Shown piece after piece: positions 15,660 through 23,950 of a DNA stretch of 38,581 bases. The position numbers were made by a program, and so were the translations under genes. The notes below the pieces were generated by a model. The model searched no databases, had not been told where the DNA came from, and saw only the letters and a list, made by a program, of their open reading frames with translations. Source of the DNA: Actinomycetota bacterium (GTDB taxonomy: Bacteria; Armatimonadota; SYMT01); the NCBI GenBank assembly GCA_005805375.1, contig SYMT01000045.1, positions 1 to 38,581 on the forward strand, in the 5' to 3' direction. How positions within the stretch are numbered: the first letter of the stretch is position 1; the number at the start of each line of letters is the position of its first letter.

Positions 15660-16808
15660 CTATGCCGTCGCCAGGTTTCGCAGACTCTTGACGAGGGGCG
15701 GCAGCACAGCGAGCACCCTTTCGACTTCTGCAGCGGTACTGTGCCGGCCGAGGGTGAGGCGCAGGGCTCCGTGGGCTTCGGCACGAGTGTAGCCCATCGC
15801 CAGCAGCACATGGCTTGGTTCTATCTCTCCGGTGGCACAGGCTGCGCCGCTGCTGCCGCAGATACCCCGCATGTCCAGATTCAGCAGTAACGGCTCCCCC
15901 TCAATGCCCGGGAACCGAAAGCTGGCATGATTGGGGAGGCGCAATGTGGGGTGTCCGGTCAGTTCCGCTCCGGGAACGGAGGCAAGCACTCCGGCGATGA
16001 GCCGGTGACGGAGCCCACGCAGGCGCTCCGGCTCTCCTTGCTGCATCGCGGCAAAGGCGAGTTCCAGGGCTTTCCCCAGTCCGACTATGCCGGGAACATT
16101 CTCGGTTCCGGCCCTCAAGTTGAACTCCTGATCCCCCCCCGCAATTTGTGACACGAGCGGCACACCCCCGCGCCGGTACAGCAGGCCGATGCCCTGGGGC
16201 CCGTACAGCTTGTGCGCCGACAGGGAGAGAAGGTCGCAGGGAAGATCGCGAACCGCCAGTGGAAGGTGTCCGGCAGTCTGTACCGCGTCGGTGTGGAACA
16301 AGATGCCGCGTTCCTGCGCCAGCCGCCCGATCTCCTCCACCGGCTGCAGCGTCCCCACTTCATTGTTGCCGTGCATCACGCTGATGAGCGTCGTGCGCGG
16401 CGTGATTGCCTCCTCTACCTGGGCTGCTGTGATGCGGCCCAGGCGGTCCGGCTGCAAGAGGGACACTTCGAAGCCCTGGTTGGCAAGCGCCCGTGCCGCG
16501 TGGAGCACTGCATGGTGCTCGACCGCGGTGGTGATGAGGTGCCCACCGCGGTCGCGCAGGGCCCAGAGCACACCCCGCAGCGCCAGGTTGTCGCTCTCGC
16601 TACCCCCGCTGGTAAAGAGAATCTCCTGCGGACGACATCCCAGGAATGCGGCAGCGAGTTCACGGGCCACCTCTACGGCTTTCCGGCTCTGCCGCCCGAG
16701 GGAGTAGAGGCTGCTGGCGTTGCCGAAGGAGGCGCCGAAGTAGGGCAGCATGGCGTCCAGCACTTCCGGCGCACAGGGAGTGCTTGCGGCGTGGTCCAGG
16801 TAGATCAT
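15660..16808 (-). CDS. iscS: cysteine desulfurase (NifS/IscS family)
   Basis: This 382-residue PLP enzyme releases sulfur from L-cysteine for Fe-S cluster and other sulfur-transfer pathways. MIYLDHAASTPCAPEVLDAM opens the protein. Other hallmarks are FTSGGSESDN, EHHAVLHAA (His near 100), the PLP-binding Lys200 in LSAHKLYGPQGIG, LRAGTENVPGIVG and the catalytic-loop Cys324 in SSGAACATGE. The loop matches the group I (NifS/IscS) type. The ATG has GGAG 8 bases upstream. It is divergent from the ferrochelatase gene across only 33 bases, which contain a perfect palindrome. No scaffold gene (iscU/nifU) follows in the window. Confidence 0.92.
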   Translation of the reverse strand: MIYLDHAASTPCAPEVLDAMLPYFGASFGNASSLYSLGRQSRKAVEVARELAAAFLGCRPQEILFTSGGSESDNLALRGVLWALRDRGGHLITTAVEHHAVLHAARALANQGFEVSLLQPDRLGRITAAQVEEAITPRTTLISVMHGNNEVGTLQPVEEIGRLAQERGILFHTDAVQTAGHLPLAVRDLPCDLLSLSAHKLYGPQGIGLLYRRGGVPLVSQIAGGDQEFNLRAGTENVPGIVGLGKALELAFAAMQQGEPERLRGLRHRLIAGVLASVPGAELTGHPTLRLPNHASFRFPGIEGEPLLLNLDMRGICGSSGAACATGEIEPSHVLLAMGYTRAEAHGALRLTLGRHSTAAEVERVLAVLPPLVKSLRNLATA

Positions 16809-16827
16809 TTCTGACGCTCCGCGATTT

Positions 16828-16843
16828 ATACTGAATTCAGTAT
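16828..16843. promoter_or_regulatory. perfect 16-bp palindrome and divergent promoter between cysteine desulfurase and ferrochelatase genes
   Basis: ATACTGAATTCAGTAT is a perfect palindrome whose last two bases overlap the ATG of the ferrochelatase gene (16842). TATACT at 16827-16832 is a good -10 for the plus strand and would start transcription at or next to the ATG. TATAAA on the minus strand (16830-16825) is a -10 candidate for the desulfurase. A protein bound here would cover both promoters. The ATAC/GTAT ends recall Rrf2/IscR-type operators, but the regulator is not in the window. Confidence 0.6.
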
Positions 16844-17783
16844 GACTGCTTTTGACTCCGTGCTCTTCGTCGGATTCGGGGCTCCGAAACGACTCGACCA
16901 GATTCTGCCGTTCCTCCGCCGGGTGGTGAGAGGGCGGAATGTGCCGGACGCACGCCTGCAAGAGGTTGCCCACCACTACGAGATGATGGGGGGCTCTCCG
17001 TACAACGAGCTCGCATTTCGTCAGGTAGTGGCCCTCCGGCGCCGTCTCCGAACCATCCACTCGCTGCCGCTGCCGGTCTATGCCGGGATGCGCAACTGGC
17101 ATCCGTTTCTGGAGCAGGTGATCGGGGCCATGAACCACGCCGGCCGCCGTCGCGCGGTGGGGGTGATCCTCGCGGCGCACCGTTCCAGCACCAGTCTGGA
17201 GCGCTACCAGCAGGATGTGGCGGACGCAATCGCGACCTGCGGCAGCGGGCCCGAGGTGACCTACCTTGAACCCTGGTTTGCGGACCCGCTGTTCCTGGAA
17301 GCCAACGCTGCCCGGATCGAAGAGGCATCTCCCCACCGCCGCGGCAAGTGGCCGGCGGATGTACCCGTGCTCTTCACGGCCCATTCCATCCCCTTGAGTA
17401 TGGCAAACGGGTCGCCCTATTTGGAGGATCTCCTTGCATCGTGCCGGGGAGTGGCGGGTATCCTGGGCACAGCGAACTGGCGCCTGGTGTACCAGAGTCG
17501 CAGTGGGGACGGGCGTGTCCCGTGGCTGGAACCGGACATCTGCGATACGCTGCGCGAAGTGGCGGCAGCCGGAGTACGAGAGGTGGTGGTGCAGCCCATC
17601 GGGTTCCTGCATGACCATGTCGAGGTCCTGTTCGATCTAGACGTGGAAGCGCGAGAGGCAGCCGACGAATTGGGGCTCTGCATGTACCGGGCAGGGACCG
17701 TAGGCGATCACCCCACTTTCATCGAACTGCTGGCGAACCGGGTCGTGGCGCTGGCGCAAAACACGGGCGGGGCGGGAGTGTGA
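16842..17783 (+). CDS. hemH: ferrochelatase (proto- or coproporphyrin type)
   Basis: This 313-residue cytoplasmic enzyme inserts Fe(II) into a porphyrin. It has VLFVGFGAP at the N-terminus, HHYEMMGGSPYNE (45-57), the metal-site His181 in LFTAHSIP and Glu261 in PIGFLHDHVEVLFDLDVE. Both residues sit where the Bacillus enzyme has its active-site His/Glu pair. YQSRSGDGRVPWLEPD is also typical. The ATG at 16842 is the only reasonable start because the family begins a few residues later. It has no Shine-Dalgarno, and a -10 (TATACT) ends 9 bases upstream, so the message may be leaderless. The oxidase gene follows after one base. Pairing with a HemY-type oxidase fits either the protoporphyrin or the coproporphyrin route. 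Confidence 0.92.
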   Translation: MTAFDSVLFVGFGAPKRLDQILPFLRRVVRGRNVPDARLQEVAHHYEMMGGSPYNELAFRQVVALRRRLRTIHSLPLPVYAGMRNWHPFLEQVIGAMNHAGRRRAVGVILAAHRSSTSLERYQQDVADAIATCGSGPEVTYLEPWFADPLFLEANAARIEEASPHRRGKWPADVPVLFTAHSIPLSMANGSPYLEDLLASCRGVAGILGTANWRLVYQSRSGDGRVPWLEPDICDTLREVAAAGVREVVVQPIGFLHDHVEVLFDLDVEAREAADELGLCMYRAGTVGDHPTFIELLANRVVALAQNTGGAGV

Positions 17784-17784
17784 G

Positions 17785-19197
17785 ATGAAGTGCGTCGTCG
17801 TGGGCGGAGGGGTGAGCGGTCTGGCGGCGGCGCATCGTCTCACGGAGCTGGCACAGGAGACAGGAGAGGCGCCGGACTTGCTGCTGGTGGAAGCCGGCGG
17901 GCACCTCGGCGGCGTGATCGAAACCGAACTGCGCGACGGCTACGTGCTTGAGGGCGGGCCGGACTCGATGATTACCGACAAGCCGTGGGGACTGGCACTC
18001 GCCCGGCGGCTGGGATTGGACAGCGAACTCATCGGCACGCAGGAGCAGCACCGGCGCAGTTTCGTGGTGCACCAGGGACGTCTGGAGCCGGTCCCGGAAG
18101 GATTCCAGTTGCTGGCGCCTTCCCGCTTCGGCCCGCTGGTGGGCACACGAATCTTCTCCTGGGCCGGCAAGGGGCGCATGGCACTGGATCTGATTCTGCC
18201 GCGGCGGGACGGTGACGACGACGAAAGTCTCGGGAGCTTCGTCACCCGTCGGCTCGGCCGGGAAGCGCTCGAACGCATGGCACAGCCGATGATCGCCGGG
18301 ATCTACGGCGCCGATCCGATGAAGCTCAGCCTCCAGGCAACGCTTCCCCGGTTTCTGGACATGGAACGGCAGCATGGCAGCGTGATTCGTGCGATGCTGC
18401 GCGCCCGTGCTCGCCAGGCCAAAAGTGCGCCGCACAACGCCAACTCCCAGACCGGGGTCAGCGGCGCCCGGTACGGCCTCTTTGTGTCGTTTCGGAACGG
18501 AATGCAGACGTTGACCGACGCGCTGGCACAACGCCTCCCGGCCGGGGCCGTGCGCCTGCGCACCCGGGCCACCGACCTCACCCGGAGCGGGGATCGGTGG
18601 AACCTGACTCTGGAGCCGGGAGGCGTGCTGGAGGCGGATCGGGTCATTCTCGCCCTTCCCGCGTACCAGAGCGCTTCCCTGGTGCGACCTCTGGATGCAG
18701 AACTGGCGGACCACCTGGCGTGCATCCCCTACGCCGCCAGCGGCACGATGAGCCTGGCGTATCGAGAAGAGCAGGTTCCCCACCCGCTGGACGGCTTCGG
18801 GTTTGTCACCCCGAGCCGCGAAGGGCTGACCATTCTGGGCTGTACGTTCACACACCGAAAGTACGCGCACCGGGCGCCGGCGGGCATCGCCCTGCTCCGG
18901 GCTTTCCTCGGAGAACAGGCGCTCACGGGACGCGATGATGCCGAATTGGACCGCCTGGTGCGCGAGGATCTGCGCCGGCTGCTCGGCATTACTGCAGCCC
19001 CGCTCTGGACGAAGATCGCCCGACACCCCCGCAGCATGGCGCAGTACGACGTGGGGCACCTCGTTCGCGTCGCCGAAATGGAGCGCCGGGTGGCGGCATT
19101 CCCAGGACTGGCGCTCTGTGGCAACGGATTTCGGGGCATCGGCATCCCGGATTGCGTCCGTGCCGGCGAGGCAGCCGCGGAGGCAATCCGCGCTTGA
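17785..19197 (+). CDS. hemY: protoporphyrinogen/coproporphyrinogen III oxidase, FAD-dependent (HemY/HemG type)
   Basis: This 470-residue flavoenzyme of the amine-oxidase superfamily performs the six-electron oxidation before iron insertion. It has an FAD-binding GGGVSGLAAAHRL (about 7-19) ending in VEAGGHLGGVIETE, the EGGPDSMITDKPW segment typical of HemY, ERMAQPMIAGIYGADPMKLSLQATLPRF, and the C-terminal FAD motif GLALCGNGFRGIGIPDCVRAGEAAA. The length fits the family. A GGAG in the end of the ferrochelatase gene serves as Shine-Dalgarno. The hemH-hemY pair covers the last two steps of haem synthesis, or the coproporphyrin equivalents; which porphyrin is used cannot be decided here. No membrane segment is evident. 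Confidence 0.9.
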   Translation: MKCVVVGGGVSGLAAAHRLTELAQETGEAPDLLLVEAGGHLGGVIETELRDGYVLEGGPDSMITDKPWGLALARRLGLDSELIGTQEQHRRSFVVHQGRLEPVPEGFQLLAPSRFGPLVGTRIFSWAGKGRMALDLILPRRDGDDDESLGSFVTRRLGREALERMAQPMIAGIYGADPMKLSLQATLPRFLDMERQHGSVIRAMLRARARQAKSAPHNANSQTGVSGARYGLFVSFRNGMQTLTDALAQRLPAGAVRLRTRATDLTRSGDRWNLTLEPGGVLEADRVILALPAYQSASLVRPLDAELADHLACIPYAASGTMSLAYREEQVPHPLDGFGFVTPSREGLTILGCTFTHRKYAHRAPAGIALLRAFLGEQALTGRDDAELDRLVREDLRRLLGITAAPLWTKIARHPRSMAQYDVGHLVRVAEMERRVAAFPGLALCGNGFRGIGIPDCVRAGEAAAEAIRA

Positions 19198-19573
19198 ACC
19201 GGATCCCGGCGCGAGTCGATCCCCGCGCACGCCTTTCCACGGTCAGGGCGGGGCCACGGTGCACCCCAATCGGCGGGTATCGTCGGGTAGCGCGCGGGGT
19301 ATCACCCGCCGCACGAGCCGGGCACCCGACCTATTTTTGACGGGACGGTGCGCTGGGCAGTATCACTGTCTTTGCCTGGACCGGGGATCGCCTACCCAGA
19401 CGGGCTCGTGGGAGACCACCGCGGCCGGACGGGCGAGAGATCTACCGCCACGGGAAGCACGGCCAACTGCGTCGGGAAACACAACGCACGATGCCTGCGG
19501 GACTCGGGAGGCGGTTCAAGCGGCCCTGCGACGCCGACAGGCAGGCGGGCGCTTGTCCTGCCCCGAGGCGGCA
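19198..19573. other. 376-base convergent intergenic region without a supported gene
   Basis: An inverted repeat CGGCGGGT (19271-19278) / ACCCGCCG (19304-19311), followed ~20 bases later by TTTTT, could be a weak terminator for hemY. The short frames here do not resemble known proteins. Confidence 0.35.
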
Positions 19574-20938
19574 TCAGGAGAACAATTCCAGGATCGGCTC
19601 CCCCGTGCTGGCGGGCTGTGTGAAACCATCGAGGCCTAACCGCGTGGCGGGATTGATTCCCAGCGCGTGGTACAGGGTGGCGCCGAACTGTTCCGGAGTC
19701 ACCGGATCGGAGTCCACATAGGCGCCGATCTTGTCGGAGGCGCCGTAAACCGCGCCTCGGCGGACACCACCGCCGGCCAGGAGCGCCGAGTAGCAGTGCG
19801 GCCAGTGGTCCCGTCCGGGAAACGGGTTATTCACGATTTTCGGGGTGCGGCCGAATTCGCCCACCATCACCACCAGCGTTCTTTCAAGGTGGCCCCTCTG
19901 CTCCAGATCCTCCAGCAAGGCGGACACGGCCTGATCCAGGCGCGGCAGGGCGAAACCGAGCCCATACTGGCTGGCGCCGAAGATGCTTTCCTGGTTGGCG
20001 GTGCCGTGCATGTCCCAACCCTGGGTAAAAATGAACTTTTCCCCCGCGGGAAAGCCGGGCCAGGCATTCACGGTAACCAGACGCACGCCGCCTTCCACCA
20101 GCCGGCGTGCCATCAGCAAGTTCTGACCCAACGGGTGGCGTCCGTACCGATCCCGGACCCAGGACGGTTCATGCTGCAGGTCGAAGGCCCGTGCCGCCGC
20201 GCCGGAGTTGATGAGATCAAAGGCACGTTCCCGCATCCCGGCGCTCACCGCATCCGCGGCGGATGCGGCGTCTCCTTCTACCCGACCGACAAGCTGCCGG
20301 CGTCGCGCGAGACGATCCGCAGGAACGCCCGAGGGCGGATCGAAGGCAGTCACCTGAAATCCCGGGTTGGACGGATTGTCGAGCTTCTTTGCCACGAACA
20401 TCGGGGCATACTGTGCCCCGAGAAACCCGCCGTGAAGGTACCGGGGTTCTACATCCCCATCCAGATCCTGGATCCAGACGTAGGGAGGAATCGCGCGGCC
20501 CGTAGGCCGCAGGCGGGCTACGACCGAGCCAAAATAAGGCGTTTCTCGATCCGGTCGGGATCGGCCCGTCATGCAAACGTGCATGCCGCCGTTGTGCTCC
20601 CCGTTCTCGTGGGTCATCGAGCGTACGACGGTATAGTGCGGGGCCAGACGCGCAAGGCGCGGCAGCAGTTCACAGACTCGAATGCCGTCTACGGGCGTAG
20701 GGATCGGCCGGTAGGGGCCGCGAATCTCGGCCGGGGCCTCGGGCTTCAGATCGAACGTATCGTGGTGGCTTGCGCCTCCGTATTGCACGATGAAGATGCA
20801 AGAGTCGGCTCGGGAAGCCTCGGCAGCAGCGGCCCGACCCGACAGCAAGTCAGAGAGGGTGAGTCCGACCATGCCGAGCGCACCCGCCTGAACCAGGGAT
20901 CGCCGGTTCACTTGTGGGGACAGTTGCAACGCTTCCAT
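19574..20938 (-). CDS. DUF1501 family protein with Tat-type signal
   Basis: This 454-residue protein belongs to the DUF1501 family, abundant in Planctomycetota, Verrucomicrobiota and Armatimonadota and related to the alkaline phosphatase/sulfatase fold. NRRSLVQAGALGMVGLTLSDLL near the N-terminus is a Tat-like signal. Family landmarks are FIVQYGGASHHDTFDLKP, SMTHENGEHNGGMHVCMTG, WDMHGTANQ, VVMVGEFGRTPKI and GRDHWPHCYSALLAGGG, with conserved His and Asp residues that could bind metals. Such proteins often pair with DUF1549/DUF1553 cytochromes; none is seen here. The ATG has GAGAGG 9 bases upstream. It lies 161 bases behind the Ldh-family gene on the same strand and may be co-transcribed. The substrate is unknown. 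Confidence 0.85.
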   Translation of the reverse strand: MEALQLSPQVNRRSLVQAGALGMVGLTLSDLLSGRAAAAEASRADSCIFIVQYGGASHHDTFDLKPEAPAEIRGPYRPIPTPVDGIRVCELLPRLARLAPHYTVVRSMTHENGEHNGGMHVCMTGRSRPDRETPYFGSVVARLRPTGRAIPPYVWIQDLDGDVEPRYLHGGFLGAQYAPMFVAKKLDNPSNPGFQVTAFDPPSGVPADRLARRRQLVGRVEGDAASAADAVSAGMRERAFDLINSGAAARAFDLQHEPSWVRDRYGRHPLGQNLLMARRLVEGGVRLVTVNAWPGFPAGEKFIFTQGWDMHGTANQESIFGASQYGLGFALPRLDQAVSALLEDLEQRGHLERTLVVMVGEFGRTPKIVNNPFPGRDHWPHCYSALLAGGGVRRGAVYGASDKIGAYVDSDPVTPEQFGATLYHALGINPATRLGLDGFTQPASTGEPILELFS

Positions 20939-21099
20939 ACTGCTGGCCTCTCTCGAGCGTTTTTCGTTCTCACCGGGCGTTCTTTGTCAAACCCGTATCT
21001 GCCTGTCGGGACCGCGGTGCATTGCAGCCGGCCCGCGCACCGCGGCCATTCACAAGGACCCCTCTTCCCCGCACGGCGGATCGGTTCTGCCCGATCCCT

Positions 21100-22155
21100 T
21101 CAGAGCGAGTCCGGGACCGTCACCCGGATGCGGGTCGCCTCTTCGATGACGTTGGCCCAGGTGGCATCATCCACGTCTATGCCGGCGGCGGCCCGGTGGC
21201 GGGCCGTGCGAAATTCGGGCTCGCCGGGTGCGAGGATCTCAGCAAATCCGGGGGCCAGGCGGCTTGTCCGCAGATGTGCGAGGAGGCCCTCAACCTCATC
21301 ATAGAATGTTGCCAGTTCGGTGAAGAACTCAATATCGTAGACCATAAAGAGCAGCCCGTTGCTCCGCATGATCGTTTCGCCCCGAGCCGTTCCCTGGCCG
21401 GACAGCGCCCCGGCCAGGAGTTCGACCATGAAGCCGAGGCTGTAGCCTTTGTGCGCCGCAACCCCACCGAGAGGGAGGATCGCACCGGGAGGGTCTCCTT
21501 TGAACGCCCGGGGATCCGTTGTGGGACGGCCCTCGTGGTCAATGATCCACCCCTCCGGGACCGACTTCCCCTGATTGATCGCCACCCGCAGCTTTCCCTC
21601 GGCCACCACCGACGCGGTGAGATCCACCAGAATCGGATCGGTGTCCCGCCGGGGAGCGGCGAAAGCAATGGGATTGGTGCTGAGGCGCCCGTCAATGCCG
21701 CCGAAGGGCGCGATCTGGTAGCCGAGGCGTCCGGCGTTCACGAATGCCAGCCCGAGCATGCCTGCGCGTGCAGCCGCCTGCGGATAGGCGCCGATGCGTC
21801 CGAGGTGGCTGCAATTCTTCAGGGTGACGACCCCGACCCCATGCAGGCGCGCTTTCTCGATCGCCAGACGCGCGGCCAGGGCGCCGCCCACCTGACCCAT
21901 CGCCCCGCCCCCGTCCACCAACGCAGCGCAGGGCGCGTCCCGCACGACGAACGGAGCCGCTGCCGGAGAGAAGACCCCCGAGCGTATCTGGCGCAGGTAT
22001 TCGTAGAAGCGGATGATCCCGTGGGAGTCGTGCCCCATCAGGGCCGCCTCCACGAGATGATCCACCACCACCGTTGCATCGTCCGCACTACACCCGGCCG
22101 CGACAAAGAGTCTGTAGCCGAATCCTCGCAGGGTATCCGGGAAGAACCGGGGCAT
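21100..22155 (-). CDS. Ldh family (malate/L-lactate/ureidoglycolate type) NAD(P)-dependent oxidoreductase
   Basis: This 351-residue enzyme belongs to the type-2 malate/L-lactate dehydrogenase family, which is unrelated to classical Rossmann LDH. It reduces or oxidises 2-hydroxy/2-keto acids in the cytoplasm. The N-terminal catalytic HDSHGIIR (His42, Ser44, His45) is present. So are NCSHLGRIGAYPQAAARAGMLGLAFVN, the nucleotide-binding FGGIDGRLSTNPIAFAAPR and HKGYSLGFMVELLAGALSG. The substrate (lactate, malate, ureidoglycolate or a sugar acid) cannot be fixed from sequence. Its ATG shares one base with the stop of the zinc-ribbon gene (TGATG), so the two are translationally coupled. Confidence 0.88.
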   Translation of the reverse strand: MPRFFPDTLRGFGYRLFVAAGCSADDATVVVDHLVEAALMGHDSHGIIRFYEYLRQIRSGVFSPAAAPFVVRDAPCAALVDGGGAMGQVGGALAARLAIEKARLHGVGVVTLKNCSHLGRIGAYPQAAARAGMLGLAFVNAGRLGYQIAPFGGIDGRLSTNPIAFAAPRRDTDPILVDLTASVVAEGKLRVAINQGKSVPEGWIIDHEGRPTTDPRAFKGDPPGAILPLGGVAAHKGYSLGFMVELLAGALSGQGTARGETIMRSNGLLFMVYDIEFFTELATFYDEVEGLLAHLRTSRLAPGFAEILAPGEPEFRTARHRAAAGIDVDDATWANVIEEATRIRVTVPDSL

Positions 22156-23675
22156 CAGCCCGCAGTGCCTTCCGCTTTTCCGGCGACACCGTCGGACGAC
22201 ATCGCGGGAAGAGCCTCCGATTCGGTGTGGGAAGCGGATTCGCCTGCTCCCGGCTCCAGCGGGGGGAGGGAGATGCTTGCCGCGACCGGGGATGTACCGG
22301 ACGTTTCGGTGCAGGGCGAGACGGGAGCCACTCCAGCGTCCGGAATGCCCTCGCCGGCTGCCGGTTCGTGCTGCTCCGCCTGTAGAGCCACCGGATCGCC
22401 GGCCTCCGGTTCGCCGGAATCGGGAGGCACGGCGGCGGGTCTCGCTGGTGGCGCCGGGGCCACGGACTCGTCGTCGTGCGTTGTAGCCCCGGACGGCGCA
22501 GCCGGTTTGGGAACCTCGTCGTCGTCCACAGTTGCGCGCCCTTCGACATCATCCTCTGCGCCGTCGTCGTCTACGGTGGCACGCCCGGTGACGTCGTCAT
22601 CCTCCTCGGGATCGTCCCCTGTCGGAAGTCCACTCGCTCCCCCATCCTCGGCGTCCTCGTCCACGGTGGCCGCGTATGCCGCTCCCTCGGTATCGTCCTC
22701 GGACGGCGTGCCGCTCGAAGCAACGCCGGGAGGGGACGGTTTGACCCCTTCGTAGAGCCGGTGTTCGATGGAAGAACCGTCCGGCCCGACCTGTACCTCT
22801 GCGAGTGGCTCGCCGGTTTTCCGGCCGCAGATCACCACCACTCGTCCTTCTAAGAGCGTCCCTGCCTCATGCACCGTGCCGACCAGGCCAAAGCGGAAGA
22901 GGTGACGAATGCCGGTGAGGGCGGCCTGGATAAGCCGATGATTCCCCTTGCAATCATCACACCGGCGCGGAAGTTCCCAACCCTTCTCGCGGCACCGGAG
23001 CTGGGTGGCAGTGGAAATCGTGAAGGGGTTGGCGCAGTCAGGGCACTGCACCTCGCGCGGGGCAAACTCGGCGAGGCACTCCTTGTGGGCGCGCGGTGCG
23101 CGTGCCCACCCACGATGGACCTTCATCGGCTCGGAGCAGATCTCGCAGGGGCGCTCGTGCCAGGCACACTCGTCGTGATACTCGGGCTTGTGCTTCCAAT
23201 CACGGTGCAGGCGGATCATTTTCCCGCAATGCCGGCAGGCCTGCTCGTACCACTTGGCGTCCTCTGCTTCTTTGCAAGTTTTGCAGAAAAGCGGAGGGTT
23301 GCGCCAATCCTTCCGGATGCGCAACTTGACGCCGCACCCCCGGCAGGGGCGTTCGATCCACAAGGCGTCTTCGATTTCCTTGCAGGCCTTGCAGAACATC
23401 GGCGGCTGACGCCAGTCCCGATGCACTCGCATCTTGGCGCCGCACTTGCGGCAGGGGCGCTCCAGCCAGTTGGCCGCCTCTGCGTCCCGGCATTCCTTGT
23501 GCACCCGCGGGGGATGGCCCCAATCGCGACGCACCCGCAGCGGCTGTTTGCACAGTTCGCAAGGAACTTCGTACCACAAACAGTCCCGGCAGTATGCCGA
23601 GGTGTTTTGCCAGTCCTCGTGAACGGAGAACTCAGCCGAGCAGTTTTTGCAGACTACCGAAATCCAGCCGGGCAT
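22155..23675 (-). CDS. protein with seven tandem zinc ribbons and an acidic TxxD-repeat tail
   Basis: The first ~245 of 506 residues are seven consecutive zinc-ribbon units. Knuckle pairs are C9/C12-C29/C32, C39/C42-H59/C62, C75/C78-C95/C98, C111/C114-C131/C134, C147/C150-H167/C170, C177/C180-H197/C200 and C211/C214-C239/C242. Spacing is 30-36 residues, with a common core ERPCRxCGxxxRxHRDWxxPPxFCKxCKExEDAxW. Repeats 2-4 are nearly perfect; the last is like the zf-trcl ribbon. A short folded region follows (~250-312). The last ~195 residues are disordered and acidic, with repeated ATVDDD/ATVDED units (335-386). Zinc ribbons suggest RNA, DNA or protein binding; the tail could be a docking or phosphorylation segment. 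No signal peptide is seen. It is coupled to the Ldh gene, and GGGGAG precedes the start. Confidence 0.75.
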   Translation of the reverse strand: MPGWISVVCKNCSAEFSVHEDWQNTSAYCRDCLWYEVPCELCKQPLRVRRDWGHPPRVHKECRDAEAANWLERPCRKCGAKMRVHRDWRQPPMFCKACKEIEDALWIERPCRGCGVKLRIRKDWRNPPLFCKTCKEAEDAKWYEQACRHCGKMIRLHRDWKHKPEYHDECAWHERPCEICSEPMKVHRGWARAPRAHKECLAEFAPREVQCPDCANPFTISTATQLRCREKGWELPRRCDDCKGNHRLIQAALTGIRHLFRFGLVGTVHEAGTLLEGRVVVICGRKTGEPLAEVQVGPDGSSIEHRLYEGVKPSPPGVASSGTPSEDDTEGAAYAATVDEDAEDGGASGLPTGDDPEEDDDVTGRATVDDDGAEDDVEGRATVDDDEVPKPAAPSGATTHDDESVAPAPPARPAAVPPDSGEPEAGDPVALQAEQHEPAAGEGIPDAGVAPVSPCTETSGTSPVAASISLPPLEPGAGESASHTESEALPAMSSDGVAGKAEGTAG

Positions 23676-23950
23676 CCTGGGGCTCTCCCCGCCGTGCGAC
23701 AGCCAGGGTGCCCAGAGAGGCCCCGGCTATCCAATTCACAAGGAGCGTTCAGCAAGTGAGGAGACGATCCCTTCTCGCGATTACGCCTTCTCCATCAAGG
23801 GGCTGAAAAGAGTTGCATCTTGCACCCGCTGCGCCGATCCGGCTCTCAATCTGCTTCCCGCGCAGGCGTCAGTCGCCGATCCGGCGAACAGACTGCTCGA
23901 CGCGGTCCTCCCCGGGGTGGGCCGGCGCCAGGAAGCAGGGAGGTCATGCG

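Noticed and set aside
17719-19230. Long minus-strand open frame (503 residues) across hemY
   Set aside because: Antisense to a strongly supported FAD enzyme; no motifs.
19271-19337. Rho-independent terminator after hemY
   Set aside because: The 8-base stem has a long loop, and the T-run lies ~20 bases away, so it is too weak to list as a terminator.
19667-22755. Two long plus-strand open frames (545 and 613 residues) over the DUF1501, Ldh-family and zinc-ribbon genes
   Set aside because: Antisense to three supported genes, with low-complexity translations.
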